From VBAS01 sp035318985 (GTDB lineage: Bacteria; Bacteroidota; Bacteroidia; Chitinophagales; Chitinophagaceae), in assembly GCA_035318985.1 (NCBI GenBank), contig DATHDP010000062.1:29071-93070 (forward strand): 64,000 nucleotides of DNA, read 5' to 3'. A model generated the notes under the pieces. It did no database searches and was not told the origin of the DNA. It saw only the letters and a list, made by a program, of their open reading frames with translations. The number at the start of each line of letters is the position of its first letter. Positions within the stretch are counted from its first letter, which is position 1. A program made the translations under genes and the position numbers. Shown piece by piece: positions 42,921 to 52,597 of this stretch.

Positions 42921-43994
42921 ATGAAAAAAAACCTATCCTTATTAGTAGTAGCAACTAGTTTGCTGTGTTCGCCTTTTTTTGCTCACGCACAAGAGGATTC
43001 AACTGCCTTATTAGGGCTACCCGGAGACAACCTGGATCTTTATGCCGTGCTGACCCTGTTTCAAAAGTCAAAAACGATCGAAGCCTTTGAAAAAACGTTA
43101 AATGATGAACAAACAAAGATCAATAACCTTGATCTGGATCTGAATAAAAAAGTTGATTTCATCAAAGTAACAACCACTAAAAAGGACTCCTCTTTTACAT
43201 TTATACTACAGGTTGATGTAACCAAAACCGAAACACAGGATGTTGCGGTCATTTTGGTGAATAAAGAAAAAGGAAATGTTACTATACAGGCGGTTGGTGA
43301 TCCGGAATTGTACGGTAAAGATTATGTTATTGAGCCCAAAGGGCAGTCTTCAATTACTGCTAATCCAGCTTATACTGGAGAAAACCCTGTTGTTGTAAAT
43401 GTTCCGGCAACAACAACGGTAGTGGTTCAATCAGCCCCGATCGTACAATATGTGTATTCGCCTGCGTATGTACCCTATTATCCACCTTATTATTACGGTT
43501 ACTATCCACCTTATTTTGCAATGGGCATGTGTATAGCAGTTGGCATATATCGCGCCAATAATTATTATTACCATGGTGGTTATCATGGCGGTCACTATGG
43601 TGGTGGTGGCAATACAGTGATCATTAATAATGGAAATAGAAATCAAATTAATCATTATAATAATAGCAGGAATACATCTAATACTGTAGCAAATAATAGA
43701 GCTAACGGGGGGTATGGTAATAATAGAGGATCGACTGGTGTTAATAACAATATGCGAGGATCGAATACTAACAGGGGATCAACCGGTGTTAATAATAACA
43801 TGAGCAATAACAAAGGAACGGGTAACAGAGGGTCAACTGGTGTTAATAATAATATGAGTAGCAACAGGGGATCGACCACCAGACCCTCAACATCAAATAC
43901 TTCAAGATCTTCAAACATGAATAGTGGTCGCACCATGAGTGGCGGCGGTGGCGGTCGTTCCATGGGTGGCGGAGGAGGAGGCAGAAGAAGATAA
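42921..43994 (+). CDS. secreted protein with Tyr/Pro loop and Asn/Gly-rich repeats
   Basis: A 357-residue protein with signal peptide ending in FFAHAQ. Residues about 25-145 form a compact domain (LDLYAVLTLFQKSKTIEAFEKTL, VDFIKVTTTKKD). Next comes a Pro/Tyr-rich hydrophobic stretch (PYYPPYYYGYYPPYFAMGMC) and then a low-complexity tail with His/Gly (YYHGGYHGGHYGGGG), three NRGSTGVNNNM units and a Gly/Arg end. Similar proteins are common in Bacteroidota and probably stay at the cell surface. The His- and Gly-rich tail could bind metal or nucleic acid, but this is only suggested by composition. Confidence 0.75.
   Translation: MKKNLSLLVVATSLLCSPFFAHAQEDSTALLGLPGDNLDLYAVLTLFQKSKTIEAFEKTLNDEQTKINNLDLDLNKKVDFIKVTTTKKDSSFTFILQVDVTKTETQDVAVILVNKEKGNVTIQAVGDPELYGKDYVIEPKGQSSITANPAYTGENPVVVNVPATTTVVVQSAPIVQYVYSPAYVPYYPPYYYGYYPPYFAMGMCIAVGIYRANNYYYHGGYHGGHYGGGGNTVIINNGNRNQINHYNNSRNTSNTVANNRANGGYGNNRGSTGVNNNMRGSNTNRGSTGVNNNMSNNKGTGNRGSTGVNNNMSSNRGSTTRPSTSNTSRSSNMNSGRTMSGGGGGRSMGGGGGGRRR
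43719..43856 (+). repeat. three imperfect in-frame repeats (NRGSTGVNNNM)
   Basis: Three copies of the same 11-residue unit (about 33 bases each) are separated by 5-8 residues of variable Asn/Ser/Gly. DNA copies differ at third positions, so they are old enough to have diverged or are kept at protein level. Confidence 0.7.
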
Positions 43995-44029
43995 TTTACT
44001 GCGCTTCGATCTAAAAAAATTATACAATA

Positions 44030-44062
44030 AAAAAAGCTGAGCGAAAAGGATCTTCACTCAGC
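44030..44062 (-). terminator. terminator between convergent genes
   Basis: Stem GCTGAGCGAA (44036-44045) and TTCACTCAGC (44053-44062), one mismatch. On the minus strand a run of seven T (44035-44029) follows, a strong intrinsic terminator for the SnoaL-like gene; it may also weakly end the plus-strand gene. Confidence 0.75.
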
Positions 44063-44081
44063 CTTGTATAAAAAGTATTTT

Positions 44082-44573
44082 TTATTCAGAGGGCGGCATA
44101 TCAGAAGAACTCATATCTCTTACACAAACATATTTACCATCTCTCTTTTCAAATAGACTCATATAATTCCCGCTATTAACAGGGGCGTTCGTCGAGTCAA
44201 CTACTTTAAAATAACCGATCTCTACAACCTGGTTTCCGTCATTTGATATAAAAATATCTTTAGATGTAAATGAAATTCTATTGGTTGTAGAAGTTATTGC
44301 GGATTTGTAAAATTCAACTATTGCTTCTTTGCCTACCAGGGGAGGTCTATTTTGAAAAAAAGTTGTTGCATCATCTGCATAGTAGCCGATATTTTTCAGT
44401 TCACCGGTATTGTAAAGTTCAGCAAACGCATCTTCCTTGGCCTGTATCTCTTTTTTGATCTGTTCTTTGTCAACTGCAGTTGCTGTTGCGGATGTTTCTT
44501 GCTTTGAATTACAGGAGATCATTAACATCAATGTGCCTGATAATAATCCCATCTTTAGAATATCTTTTTTCAT
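44082..44573 (-). CDS. SnoaL/DUF4440-like lipoprotein
   Basis: A 163-residue lipoprotein; signal with LMLMISC (Cys21). The mature part is a cystatin-like alpha+beta barrel of the NTF2/SnoaL/DUF4440 group: a helix (KEEIQAKEDAFAELYNTG), the segment YYADDATTFFQNRPPLVGKEAIVEFYKS, then strands ending KYVCVRDMSSSDMPP. This fold serves for many small-molecule and protein interactions, and no catalytic residues can be named. Monocistronic, with a terminator following. Confidence 0.75.
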   Translation of the reverse strand: MKKDILKMGLLSGTLMLMISCNSKQETSATATAVDKEQIKKEIQAKEDAFAELYNTGELKNIGYYADDATTFFQNRPPLVGKEAIVEFYKSAITSTTNRISFTSKDIFISNDGNQVVEIGYFKVVDSTNAPVNSGNYMSLFEKRDGKYVCVRDMSSSDMPPSE

Positions 44574-44710
44574 AATAAGGTTGTTCTATTTTATAATTTA
44601 ATGATTAAACTTAAAATTAATGTAAAAAACAGAATATGAAATGATTTTTTTCTTCCCGACAATCCAATGAAAAATTAATAAGCACTACTAAGAATAACAG
44701 GTTAGTGACC

Positions 44711-44730
44711 ATTGCATATTTTTATGCAAT
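44711..44730. other. perfect 8-bp hairpin in the spacer
   Basis: ATTGCATA, loop TTTT, TATGCAAT. It lies between the SnoaL-like lipoprotein and the terminator of the large barrel gene. No T-run follows; role unknown. Confidence 0.35.
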
Positions 44731-44820
44731 AGATATTAAAAGGTGCTTGAAGTTGTTTAATTTTTTTATCGAGATTGTATAGTTATAATTTTAAATTACC
44801 GGTAAATTATTTAATAGATA

Positions 44821-44856
44821 ATAAGAGGCCGCTTCAATAAAGAAGCGGCCTCTTAT
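44821..44856 (-). terminator. intrinsic terminator after the 850-residue barrel gene
   Basis: Perfect 15-bp stem ATAAGAGGCCGCTTC / GAAGCGGCCTCTTAT with a six-base loop, 17 bases past the stop codon at 44873 on the minus strand. Confidence 0.8.
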
Positions 44857-44872
44857 ATTTTGAATTAGTTTA

Positions 44873-47425
44873 TCAGAATTTCCAGCCCAACCCTATTATT
44901 GGTAATTTATCTTCTTTAGATACTGTATAGCTTATATTCAACACGATCCTGCTGAGTGGCGCTATCCATATTCCACCACCATAGCCACTAAGCCAACCAT
45001 GACTGGTATCAGAACCATCTTCCCAAAGTTTTCCTGTATCATAAAATGCAAAGAGACCAAAGTATGCAGGGAAAAGATAGGTTCTGAAAGTTGCTACTCG
45101 CCACCTGAGTTCGGCGTTATTAAAAACTTTGGAACGACCGGCAAACCTGTATTTACGATACCCTCTTAAGTTATCCTCGCCGCCGAGATATTGCGCCTGG
45201 TAAAATTCAGATTTGCCAAAATTATGACCGCCGCCTACTCTATCTACAAGTATCAGTGTTCTTTCAATAATAGATAAATGGAAAGTGAAATCACCATTGA
45301 GTTGAGTAAAATCATGGCTCTTATCATTTAGTCCCCGTAAAGAACGTCCGGTCAGTCTGAAGTATACTCCTTTGTACGGAATAGCTTTATTATTTCTTGT
45401 ATCTACAATGAAAGAATAGCGGCCACCCAAATAAGATTGATTTGCATAAAGTGTGGTCGGGTCAAGATCAGGGTTTGTAAGAATATCCCGACCAACGTTT
45501 TCAGTTGAATCCAATGAATAATACTGGAAAGCAGGACCAAAAGTGAACATTACTTTATCTGAAAATCTTTTGCGCAATAAAATTGCAAGGTCACCCGTAT
45601 TGTACCTTGCCCTGTAATGTTTGAATTTTTCTGGTTCGTTCTTATTATAAATTGATTCATCTCCATAACCAAAAAAGTTAGTGATATTAGGCGCCTTAAT
45701 ATCTAAATAAGTTATCAAATCGGTTTTTCTTCCAAATACGCCATAATATTCTGCAGCATATCTAAAATTAAACGCTTTGGTAGCAAGTGCGTGAGCAAAA
45801 CCAATCTCATGCATATTTTTATAAGGCGTTTTGCGAAAACCCTGCTTAATAAATTTTACAGACGCACCAAGAATTACTCCATCATCAGAATTATAGCTAC
45901 CAATTATCATTGGGATCGTTTGGTTATACTTATAATCTAAACGGTTATAAGAATTCACGATCGTATCATTGGCCATTTTATTTTTCAAATCCCCTGTCAA
46001 TGTATTATCTCCGTTCTTCATATCATAAACAATATTGCCGCCGCCTGAACCAGTATTTTCAAAAACGTCCTTTCCATCACCACCGATCATCCGGATCTTT
46101 ATTTTATCATTATTCCCTTTTATTAAAAATTTATCTTCCCCATCAAAAGAGTAAAATCTTAATTCTTTTGTAACAGCAGGATCAAACGTCCTGTCATACA
46201 TCTTGATTGATTGTACCCCTTCTTTCGTTATCTTATACACTTGTGCCGAAACAGATCCATCATCATTCCTTGTTATCTCAAACAATTCTTTTTTATCGCT
46301 ACTTGAAACGCTTACAAACTCTGAAAGAAAACGGTAATACTCCATTACCTCTGCTGCAAGATATTTACGACGTTCTTTTAATACACTTATTATCTTATCA
46401 CCGGAAATTGATCTTATTTCCTTCGGTTGCTCATTTATAGCTCTTTCGATCACTTCATCTGTCATCTTAGGAATAAATTCATCAACTTCTTTTCTCCAAT
46501 CCTGCTCACTAAGCTCCGTTAAGAAAAAGCGATCAAAATTGCGGGCTGCAAAGTTGAACCGGTTAATGTTTTTTGCTTTAGGTCTGAAGCCTTGTAGTTG
46601 GGGAACAAGCCAGGGCGATTTTACTATACCGGGTAACACACCGCCGTTAATAAAAAAAGCCTGGTCCCTGTCACGTGGAATTGGAAAATATGTTTTGCCT
46701 TTGTCTTTATCAATAGAACCCCATTGCCATTGATCTTCATGGCGGTCAAAATCCATAATAAACAGATCTAATATCCTTGCCCTAAGGACAGCTCGTTGAT
46801 CCACATTATCATCATTATCTTCTTTTAATTTCAGTGCTACATCATAGCTATCCTCTCCTTTTTTTACTGATTCAGGTAATCGTTCTTCAAAATATGCAAG
46901 CTTGTTTTTAAAATCTTTACTATACTCGCCAAGTAAAGGATCGTCGGGTATGTATACCAACTTTACTTTATTATATGGAACTCCGGCCGCCTCAGATAAT
47001 ATCGGTACAGATAAAGCAGCATACGGGTAGGAGGCAGATACTCCGTCAGCAACCAGGTCTTCTGCTGCCTGGCTTTGAAGATCAGCCGGCAAGGTTTTAG
47101 ATGTGATAAATTTTTCGATCAACCGAAGAGTATATTGTCTGCCGGTTGGATCTTCCACCCGCAAGGATTTTGATTGTTTACCGCCCCCAAGCTTTACAGG
47201 TTTCAATCCTCCTTTTTCAGTTGAAAGGTTTATGACCGGCGCCTTTACCGGTGTCAACCATTCATTACGATAATTGGAGCCCATCCAGAATTTCCTGGAA
47301 CCATTGTTTTTAAATTTGGTGGAAGCGGCCGCTGTTGCGGAATCTGTTTGCGCAAAGCCGGATAATACCGAGCCGGATACAAAGAATAGAATAAACGCAA
47401 TGCTCAGCAGATTGTTTCGGTTCAT
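44873..47425 (-). CDS. outer-membrane protein: kinase-like domain fused to Omp85-type barrel
   Basis: A 850-residue protein with signal peptide ending in LSGFAQ. Residues about 45-450 form a soluble domain shared with the gene at 47748. Conserved pieces: NYRNEWLTPV, a Gly-rich GGGKQSKSLRV (80-90) with LRLIEK (101-105), IPDDPLLGEY, DFDRHEDQWQW (225-235) and PIPRDRDQAFF (248-258). This order (Gly-rich loop, Lys, D-x-D-R-x-x-D-Q-W, then DRD) resembles catalytic elements of kinase-like folds such as CotH or HipA; I infer that and cannot prove it. From about 490 on there is an Omp85/BamA-type barrel (MIIGSYNSDDGVILGASV to LPIIGLGWKF). The gene is divergent from its paralogue. Confidence 0.75.
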   Translation of the reverse strand: MNRNNLLSIAFILFFVSGSVLSGFAQTDSATAAASTKFKNNGSRKFWMGSNYRNEWLTPVKAPVINLSTEKGGLKPVKLGGGKQSKSLRVEDPTGRQYTLRLIEKFITSKTLPADLQSQAAEDLVADGVSASYPYAALSVPILSEAAGVPYNKVKLVYIPDDPLLGEYSKDFKNKLAYFEERLPESVKKGEDSYDVALKLKEDNDDNVDQRAVLRARILDLFIMDFDRHEDQWQWGSIDKDKGKTYFPIPRDRDQAFFINGGVLPGIVKSPWLVPQLQGFRPKAKNINRFNFAARNFDRFFLTELSEQDWRKEVDEFIPKMTDEVIERAINEQPKEIRSISGDKIISVLKERRKYLAAEVMEYYRFLSEFVSVSSSDKKELFEITRNDDGSVSAQVYKITKEGVQSIKMYDRTFDPAVTKELRFYSFDGEDKFLIKGNNDKIKIRMIGGDGKDVFENTGSGGGNIVYDMKNGDNTLTGDLKNKMANDTIVNSYNRLDYKYNQTIPMIIGSYNSDDGVILGASVKFIKQGFRKTPYKNMHEIGFAHALATKAFNFRYAAEYYGVFGRKTDLITYLDIKAPNITNFFGYGDESIYNKNEPEKFKHYRARYNTGDLAILLRKRFSDKVMFTFGPAFQYYSLDSTENVGRDILTNPDLDPTTLYANQSYLGGRYSFIVDTRNNKAIPYKGVYFRLTGRSLRGLNDKSHDFTQLNGDFTFHLSIIERTLILVDRVGGGHNFGKSEFYQAQYLGGEDNLRGYRKYRFAGRSKVFNNAELRWRVATFRTYLFPAYFGLFAFYDTGKLWEDGSDTSHGWLSGYGGGIWIAPLSRIVLNISYTVSKEDKLPIIGLGWKF

Positions 47426-47747
47426 AAACAGTATTTAGGCAGGTGAAAACAGTATACAAAAAAAATAAATATAAATATTTTTATTGAATTAATTGAAGGA
47501 CGAACAAACACATAAGGGTGATCGGATCTTTATTGAAATCAATTTGTTAATCGGATCTATACTTGTAAATGTAGATGAACTTTTACTTAACTTTCCTGTT
47601 TTAATAATGCTGTGAAATACTTGCTGATAAAACACCCGCTTTTGCGGGTTTGGTTGATGAACGGCACGGTTTTTAAAGTAAGATTTTAATTGATTGCAAC
47701 AAGGCCAGTATTTATGCAATCCCTTAATTCAGGCTCAATACTCATAA
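47426..47747. other. 322-base divergent region between two paralogous barrel genes
   Basis: No coding sequence seen. It should contain both promoters. A short G+C-rich hairpin lies at 47634-47649; no strong TANNTTTG match was found at a good distance from either ATG. Confidence 0.5.
47634..47649 (-). terminator. possible terminator or small-RNA end
   Basis: Stem ACCCGC/GCGGGT with TTTT loop; on the minus strand it is followed by GTTTTA. There is no annotated gene that would need it, so it may be the end of a short transcript or just chance. Confidence 0.35.
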
Positions 47748-50700
47748 ATGGCAATGAAAAAAATTACCGGGCTTTATATTTTCCTGCTGATTGGCTTTCA
47801 TTTCTCATTGACTGCACAAACAGATACCATCAGCCAGCGGATCATACTTATTGGTGATGCGGGTGAACTAACTAACGGAAGACATCCCGTAGTAGAGGCT
47901 ATCAAACAATTTATAAAGCTTGATAAAAAGACAACGGTAATTTTTCTTGGTGATAATTTATATGACAGTGGTCTTCCCGATGATCAGTCGGCACTATACC
48001 AACAGTCCAAAGCGGTTTTAGATTCTCAATTATCAGTTGTAGAAGGTACACAGGCCCGTGTGATCATGATCCCCGGAAATCATGACTGGAACAATGGAGC
48101 AAGAGATGGATATGAAACCATCATTCGTGAGCAATTGTATGTTGATTTATTAAATAAACCCAATGTTCAGTTCTATCCCAAAGATGGTTGTCCCGGACCT
48201 GTAGAAGTCAAGCTTAGCGATGATGTGACACTTGTAATTTTTGATAGCCAATGGTGGATACACCCTTATGATAAACCGGGTATTGAATCCGATTGTGATT
48301 CCAAAACGGAAGAAGAATTATTGTCCCAGATCGAGGAGATTGTTACCCGCAATGCAAAAAAATTAGTGCTGCTTGCTTCTCATCATCCATTCAAAAGTTA
48401 CAGTGTTCATGGTGGCAATTTTCAACTGACGCAACATATTTTTCCATTAACAGATATAAAGAAGAGTTTGTACATACCGCTTCCGGTTATCGGATCCATT
48501 TACCCTCTAGTAAGAAGTGTATTTGGCACACCGCAGGATCTTAGCCATCCGAATTATCAAAACATGATAAACAAGATAACAGAAGCGGTAAAATCGCATA
48601 AGCATCTTGTATTTGTAGCGGGGCATGATCATGGATTGCAAATGATACAGGATAGTAATTATAATTATATAGTGAGTGGTGGTGGTAGTAAAATAAACAG
48701 GGTATCAAAAGGAAAAAACAGTCTTTATGCAGAATCTTTAAGAGGATTTGCCGTAATGGAAGTATCGACCAACAAAAATGTTACTGTTTCTTTTTATACT
48801 GTTGAAGATTCTGTAAAAAATTCTTTCGGCACCACTTTATTTAATTTTTCCTCTCTCCCCGAGCCAACCGGGGATTCTGCAAAACGTGAGGTTAACATTC
48901 CTAATATAAAATACAAGGATACTATCAACATTTCTGCAAGTGACAGGTATAAGCCTGTCAGTGGGTTCAAAAAGATGATGCTTGGCCAGAATTATCGTCA
49001 TGAATGGACAACACCCGTGAACATGAAAGTTTTTAATATCAAAAAAGAAAGAGGTGGGTTTGATGTAATTGGCATGGGTGGTGGCAAACAAACTCTATCA
49101 TTACATCTAAAAGAAAAAAAGACCGGCAAAGAATGGGTTTTACGTGCAGTTGATAAACTGTCGCAAGGAACTTTGCCACAAGAATTCAGAGGCACACTGG
49201 CCCCGGACCTTATCAGGGAATTTAATTCTGCATCACATCCCTATGCACCGCTAGTAATTCCTGACCTGGCCAAGGCATTAAACATCGCAGTTCCTCACCC
49301 GGAATTATTTTTTGTACCTGATGACCCGGCTCTTGGATATTACCAGCCATTATTTAGAAATTCTGTTTGTATTATGGAAGAAAGAGAACCTTCATTGGAT
49401 GGTTCCAACTCAAGAAGTACTGCAAAAATTTTCAATGAAATAATCCAAGAAAGTGATCATAGAATTGACCAGTTCGCTGTTTTAAGAGCAAGATTGCTGG
49501 ATAATATCATTGGGGACTTCGATCGTAATATGGATCAATGGAAGTGGGCCACCACTGATACCGGTAAAGGAAAATTATATTACCCGATCCCCCGCGACAG
49601 GGACCAGGCCTTTTTTTATTCTGATGGTCTCTTATTAAAAAGAAGCAGTAAAAAACTTTTGCCATTCCTGGTTGGTTTCAGAAATGACATTCCGCAGGTA
49701 AATTGGTTTAATTATACGGCAAGGGATTTTGACCGGTTATTTCTTACAGGCCTTGATGAAAAAGAATGGAAAGAAACAATTCAAGAAGTACAACAAAAAA
49801 TTACTGATAGTGTAATTGCAACGGCCGTAAAAAAATTACCGCCTGAAATTTATCCCATGGATAGCAAAGTTATTTCTGATAAGCTTATAAACCGAAGAAA
49901 TGCACTGACAACAGCGGGAATGACTTATTACCGGTTTATTTCAAGAGAAGTGAATGTTGTTGGTACTATTCAAAAAGAATATTTTAAAGTAAGTAATCAT
50001 GGCGAAGGCTTGCAGGTAAGAGTATATGGAAGAGAAAACGGAAATGACACCAGTTTCCTGATGTACGACAGAATCTTTGAACCGGCCAATACTCGTGAAA
50101 TAAGATTGTATGGCCTGGGTGATGATGATGTTTTTGATATTGATGAAAATGCAAAATCGAGAATAAAATTGCGGATCATCGGTGGAAAAGGAAACGATAC
50201 ATTTAATATACGCGGCAGTGTAGAAAACCTGATCTACGATATGAATGTAGAAGGTAATTACATTCAACATACAAGCCGCAGCACCAAAAAACGTTTTTCA
50301 AAGGATCCCCCGGTAAATTCTTATAGTATCATTGGCTATAAATATAATACAAGTGAATTTCCAAGAATTCTGCTCGGCGTCAATTCCGATGACGGTTTTA
50401 TAGCGGGTGCCGGCTTTGCAAAACGAACTTATGGGTTCCGAAATGAGCCCTATGCTACGGATCAGAAATTTGGCATCTTTCATTCTTTCAATACAGGAAG
50501 TTACCGGTTCATATACGATGGTGTGTTCAATCATATCACACATAATATCGACCTCCTCTTAAAAGGCAGGGTTGGAGTACCTGAAGTAAATAATTTTTTC
50601 GGCTTAGGTAATAATACAGAGATCAGTGACGAAAAAAATTATGATTTTTACAAAACCCAATTCAAATTAACGGAACTGCAGGTATTATTTCGTCAACGTA

Positions 50701-51410
50701 TGTTTGAAAATTTACAGCTGATAGCAGGACCGTATTTTTTACATTACTCCAATGAATATTCTAAAAATGCAGATAAGATATTAGGAGATCCTCCATCGAT
50801 ACATCTTGACTCTAACCAGGTGTATACCAATAAAAATTATTTGGGTGCCAAGTTGGCGATGTATTATGATAATACGAATAATGAAGTATTTCCAACCCGC
50901 GGTGTGCATTGGGAAAATGAATTTTTGGCAACGGCGGGTATTACCGAAACAAGTAAGACATTTACAAAGATCAGTTCCGACATGACGATCTATGCAAGTT
51001 TGAGTGGTCCGGCAAGATTAACTGGAGTTGTTTCATTTGGTGGAAGCAGGATCTTCAACAAAACATTTGAATTTTTCCAGGCAGCGGCTATCGGTAATAA
51101 TAATTTACACGGCTTTAGAGCTAACCGGTATCTTGGCAAATCGACTTTATATGCAAGTACGGAATTAAGATATAGACTATTCAATTTAAAATCAAACATC
51201 ATCCCCGGCCCTGTTGGCCTTACTGGTTTTTATGATATAGGTCGTGTGTGGTTGGATGGCGAAGGTTCCAAAAGATGGCATTCTGCTTATGGTGGAGGAT
51301 TTTACTATATTCTTTATAACAAGTTCATGATCTCTGGTTCAGTTGGATTCTCCGGCACGGAAAATATGTTCAGATTTGTTTTGGGAACTAAAATAAATCT
51401 GAGTTACTAA
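47748..51410 (+). CDS. outer-membrane protein: metallophosphoesterase, kinase-like domain and Omp85-type barrel
   Basis: A 1220-residue protein with signal peptide ending in FSLTAQ (start could also be the third codon). Residues about 30-320 form a calcineurin-like metallophosphoesterase: IGDAGE (Asp37), FLGDNLYD (67-73), GNHDW (110-114), SHHPF and AGHDHG (near 291). Residues about 400-830 repeat the domain of the gene at 44873: NYRHEWTTPV, GGGKQTLSL (near 445), DFDRNMDQWKW (near 590), PIPRDRDQAFF (near 615). From about 860 to the end there is an Omp85-type barrel ending FRFVLGTKINLSY. The phosphoesterase would act in the periplasm or at the surface. The fusion of phosphoesterase, possible kinase and barrel in one chain is striking. 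Confidence 0.8.
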   Translation: MAMKKITGLYIFLLIGFHFSLTAQTDTISQRIILIGDAGELTNGRHPVVEAIKQFIKLDKKTTVIFLGDNLYDSGLPDDQSALYQQSKAVLDSQLSVVEGTQARVIMIPGNHDWNNGARDGYETIIREQLYVDLLNKPNVQFYPKDGCPGPVEVKLSDDVTLVIFDSQWWIHPYDKPGIESDCDSKTEEELLSQIEEIVTRNAKKLVLLASHHPFKSYSVHGGNFQLTQHIFPLTDIKKSLYIPLPVIGSIYPLVRSVFGTPQDLSHPNYQNMINKITEAVKSHKHLVFVAGHDHGLQMIQDSNYNYIVSGGGSKINRVSKGKNSLYAESLRGFAVMEVSTNKNVTVSFYTVEDSVKNSFGTTLFNFSSLPEPTGDSAKREVNIPNIKYKDTINISASDRYKPVSGFKKMMLGQNYRHEWTTPVNMKVFNIKKERGGFDVIGMGGGKQTLSLHLKEKKTGKEWVLRAVDKLSQGTLPQEFRGTLAPDLIREFNSASHPYAPLVIPDLAKALNIAVPHPELFFVPDDPALGYYQPLFRNSVCIMEEREPSLDGSNSRSTAKIFNEIIQESDHRIDQFAVLRARLLDNIIGDFDRNMDQWKWATTDTGKGKLYYPIPRDRDQAFFYSDGLLLKRSSKKLLPFLVGFRNDIPQVNWFNYTARDFDRLFLTGLDEKEWKETIQEVQQKITDSVIATAVKKLPPEIYPMDSKVISDKLINRRNALTTAGMTYYRFISREVNVVGTIQKEYFKVSNHGEGLQVRVYGRENGNDTSFLMYDRIFEPANTREIRLYGLGDDDVFDIDENAKSRIKLRIIGGKGNDTFNIRGSVENLIYDMNVEGNYIQHTSRSTKKRFSKDPPVNSYSIIGYKYNTSEFPRILLGVNSDDGFIAGAGFAKRTYGFRNEPYATDQKFGIFHSFNTGSYRFIYDGVFNHITHNIDLLLKGRVGVPEVNNFFGLGNNTEISDEKNYDFYKTQFKLTELQVLFRQRMFENLQLIAGPYFLHYSNEYSKNADKILGDPPSIHLDSNQVYTNKNYLGAKLAMYYDNTNNEVFPTRGVHWENEFLATAGITETSKTFTKISSDMTIYASLSGPARLTGVVSFGGSRIFNKTFEFFQAAAIGNNNLHGFRANRYLGKSTLYASTELRYRLFNLKSNIIPGPVGLTGFYDIGRVWLDGEGSKRWHSAYGGGFYYILYNKFMISGSVGFSGTENMFRFVLGTKINLSY

Positions 51411-51482
51411 TATTGAACAATGACAATTTTTTTAAAATAAGCCAAACCAACTTGATGGCCGAATAGTTGCTATCTATCATCC

Positions 51483-52583
51483 ATGAGTATTTCAAGACTA
51501 ATAGTGCCAAGCGGATCTGTTGTAAACAAACGAAGATTACCCATCATCATAATTATCGCACTAAGCTGGACACTCGCTGATTTCATTCTTTTCCTTATAC
51601 AAATGAGCACTGACTCATTTTCATTTAAATACGAGGAACAAGGTTCCAATACTTTAAAGGCGATCTTGCTGCGTGAACTGAATGTACTATTGGTAAGTTT
51701 TGTAATAGGCTTCCTGCTTATTTCTGTATTAAGAAGATTTTTCCGGGGTTATTCGCCCTGGCTCCATTTTGTTCTTAAAACCATTATTCTTATAGCGGCT
51801 GGCCTAATAATGAGCTTTTTGATCTATATATCTTTTGAGTTAATAATAAGGCATCGCTCATTAGATGTAGCATTAAATAGATTTCTGCAAAACACTTTCA
51901 GAATACAATGGATAATACCCAAAATGGCTGAATGGACCGTCTTATATATATGGACACAACTGGCAATAGAGGTAAATGAAAAATATTCACCAGGTGTTTT
52001 TTTAGCAATTTTCATGGGAAAATATTTGCGACCACGGGAAGAATCAAGAATAATTGTTTTTATAGATCTGCGTAATTCCACACCTATCGCAGAAAAATTA
52101 GGGAACAACTATTTTGAATTCATTCGGGATTTTATTTTTTGTATTTCAGCCGGTATCATGGAACATGATGGACGGGTTTATCAGTATGTGGGAGACGAGG
52201 TCGTTGCATGGTGGCCCAGCTCAAAAGCAAATGCAAAAAAAGCGATCAATGCATTGATAGAATCAAGAAAGATCCTGAATATTAACAATAATGTTTTTAC
52301 CAGTAACTACGATATTGTTCCGGAATATAAGGCAGGCATGCATATGGGTCCTGTCACCGTCGGTCAGGTAGGTATTTCAAAAAAAGAACTGGTAATGAGT
52401 GGCAATACAATTAACACCGCATCAAGAATACGGAGTGCCTGTACAGATCTGAATCAAAAATTTTTGGTATCAAAAGATATTATTGATATACTTGAAATGA
52501 AAGATTGGCAAAGCGAAAGCATGGGTGAAGCAGATCTGAAAGGTAAAAACGAGAACATTGAATTATTTGCTTTAAAAATCTGA
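51483..52583 (+). CDS. membrane-bound class III nucleotidyl cyclase
   Basis: A 366-residue protein with four membrane helices (about 19-40, 62-82, 95-120, 145-163) and a cytoplasmic cyclase domain (about 185-366). Catalytic features: metal-binding Asp195 in FIDLRNST and Asp238 in YVGDE, and the transition-state pair Asn311 and Arg315 in NTINTASRI. The residue before GNTIN that usually helps select adenine or guanine is not diagnostic, so the product (cAMP, cGMP or a pyrimidine cNMP) cannot be read. The PAP2 gene follows 14 bases downstream, in the same unit. The HD/DUF5706 gene is 1.6 kb further on. Confidence 0.9.
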   Translation: MSISRLIVPSGSVVNKRRLPIIIIIALSWTLADFILFLIQMSTDSFSFKYEEQGSNTLKAILLRELNVLLVSFVIGFLLISVLRRFFRGYSPWLHFVLKTIILIAAGLIMSFLIYISFELIIRHRSLDVALNRFLQNTFRIQWIIPKMAEWTVLYIWTQLAIEVNEKYSPGVFLAIFMGKYLRPREESRIIVFIDLRNSTPIAEKLGNNYFEFIRDFIFCISAGIMEHDGRVYQYVGDEVVAWWPSSKANAKKAINALIESRKILNINNNVFTSNYDIVPEYKAGMHMGPVTVGQVGISKKELVMSGNTINTASRIRSACTDLNQKFLVSKDIIDILEMKDWQSESMGEADLKGKNENIELFALKI

Positions 52584-52597
52584 TTGCCGCTTAACAC

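Noticed and set aside
43719..43856. CRISPR-like spaced repeats
   Set aside because: Only three units, in frame in a secreted protein, with short low-complexity spacers; no cas genes.
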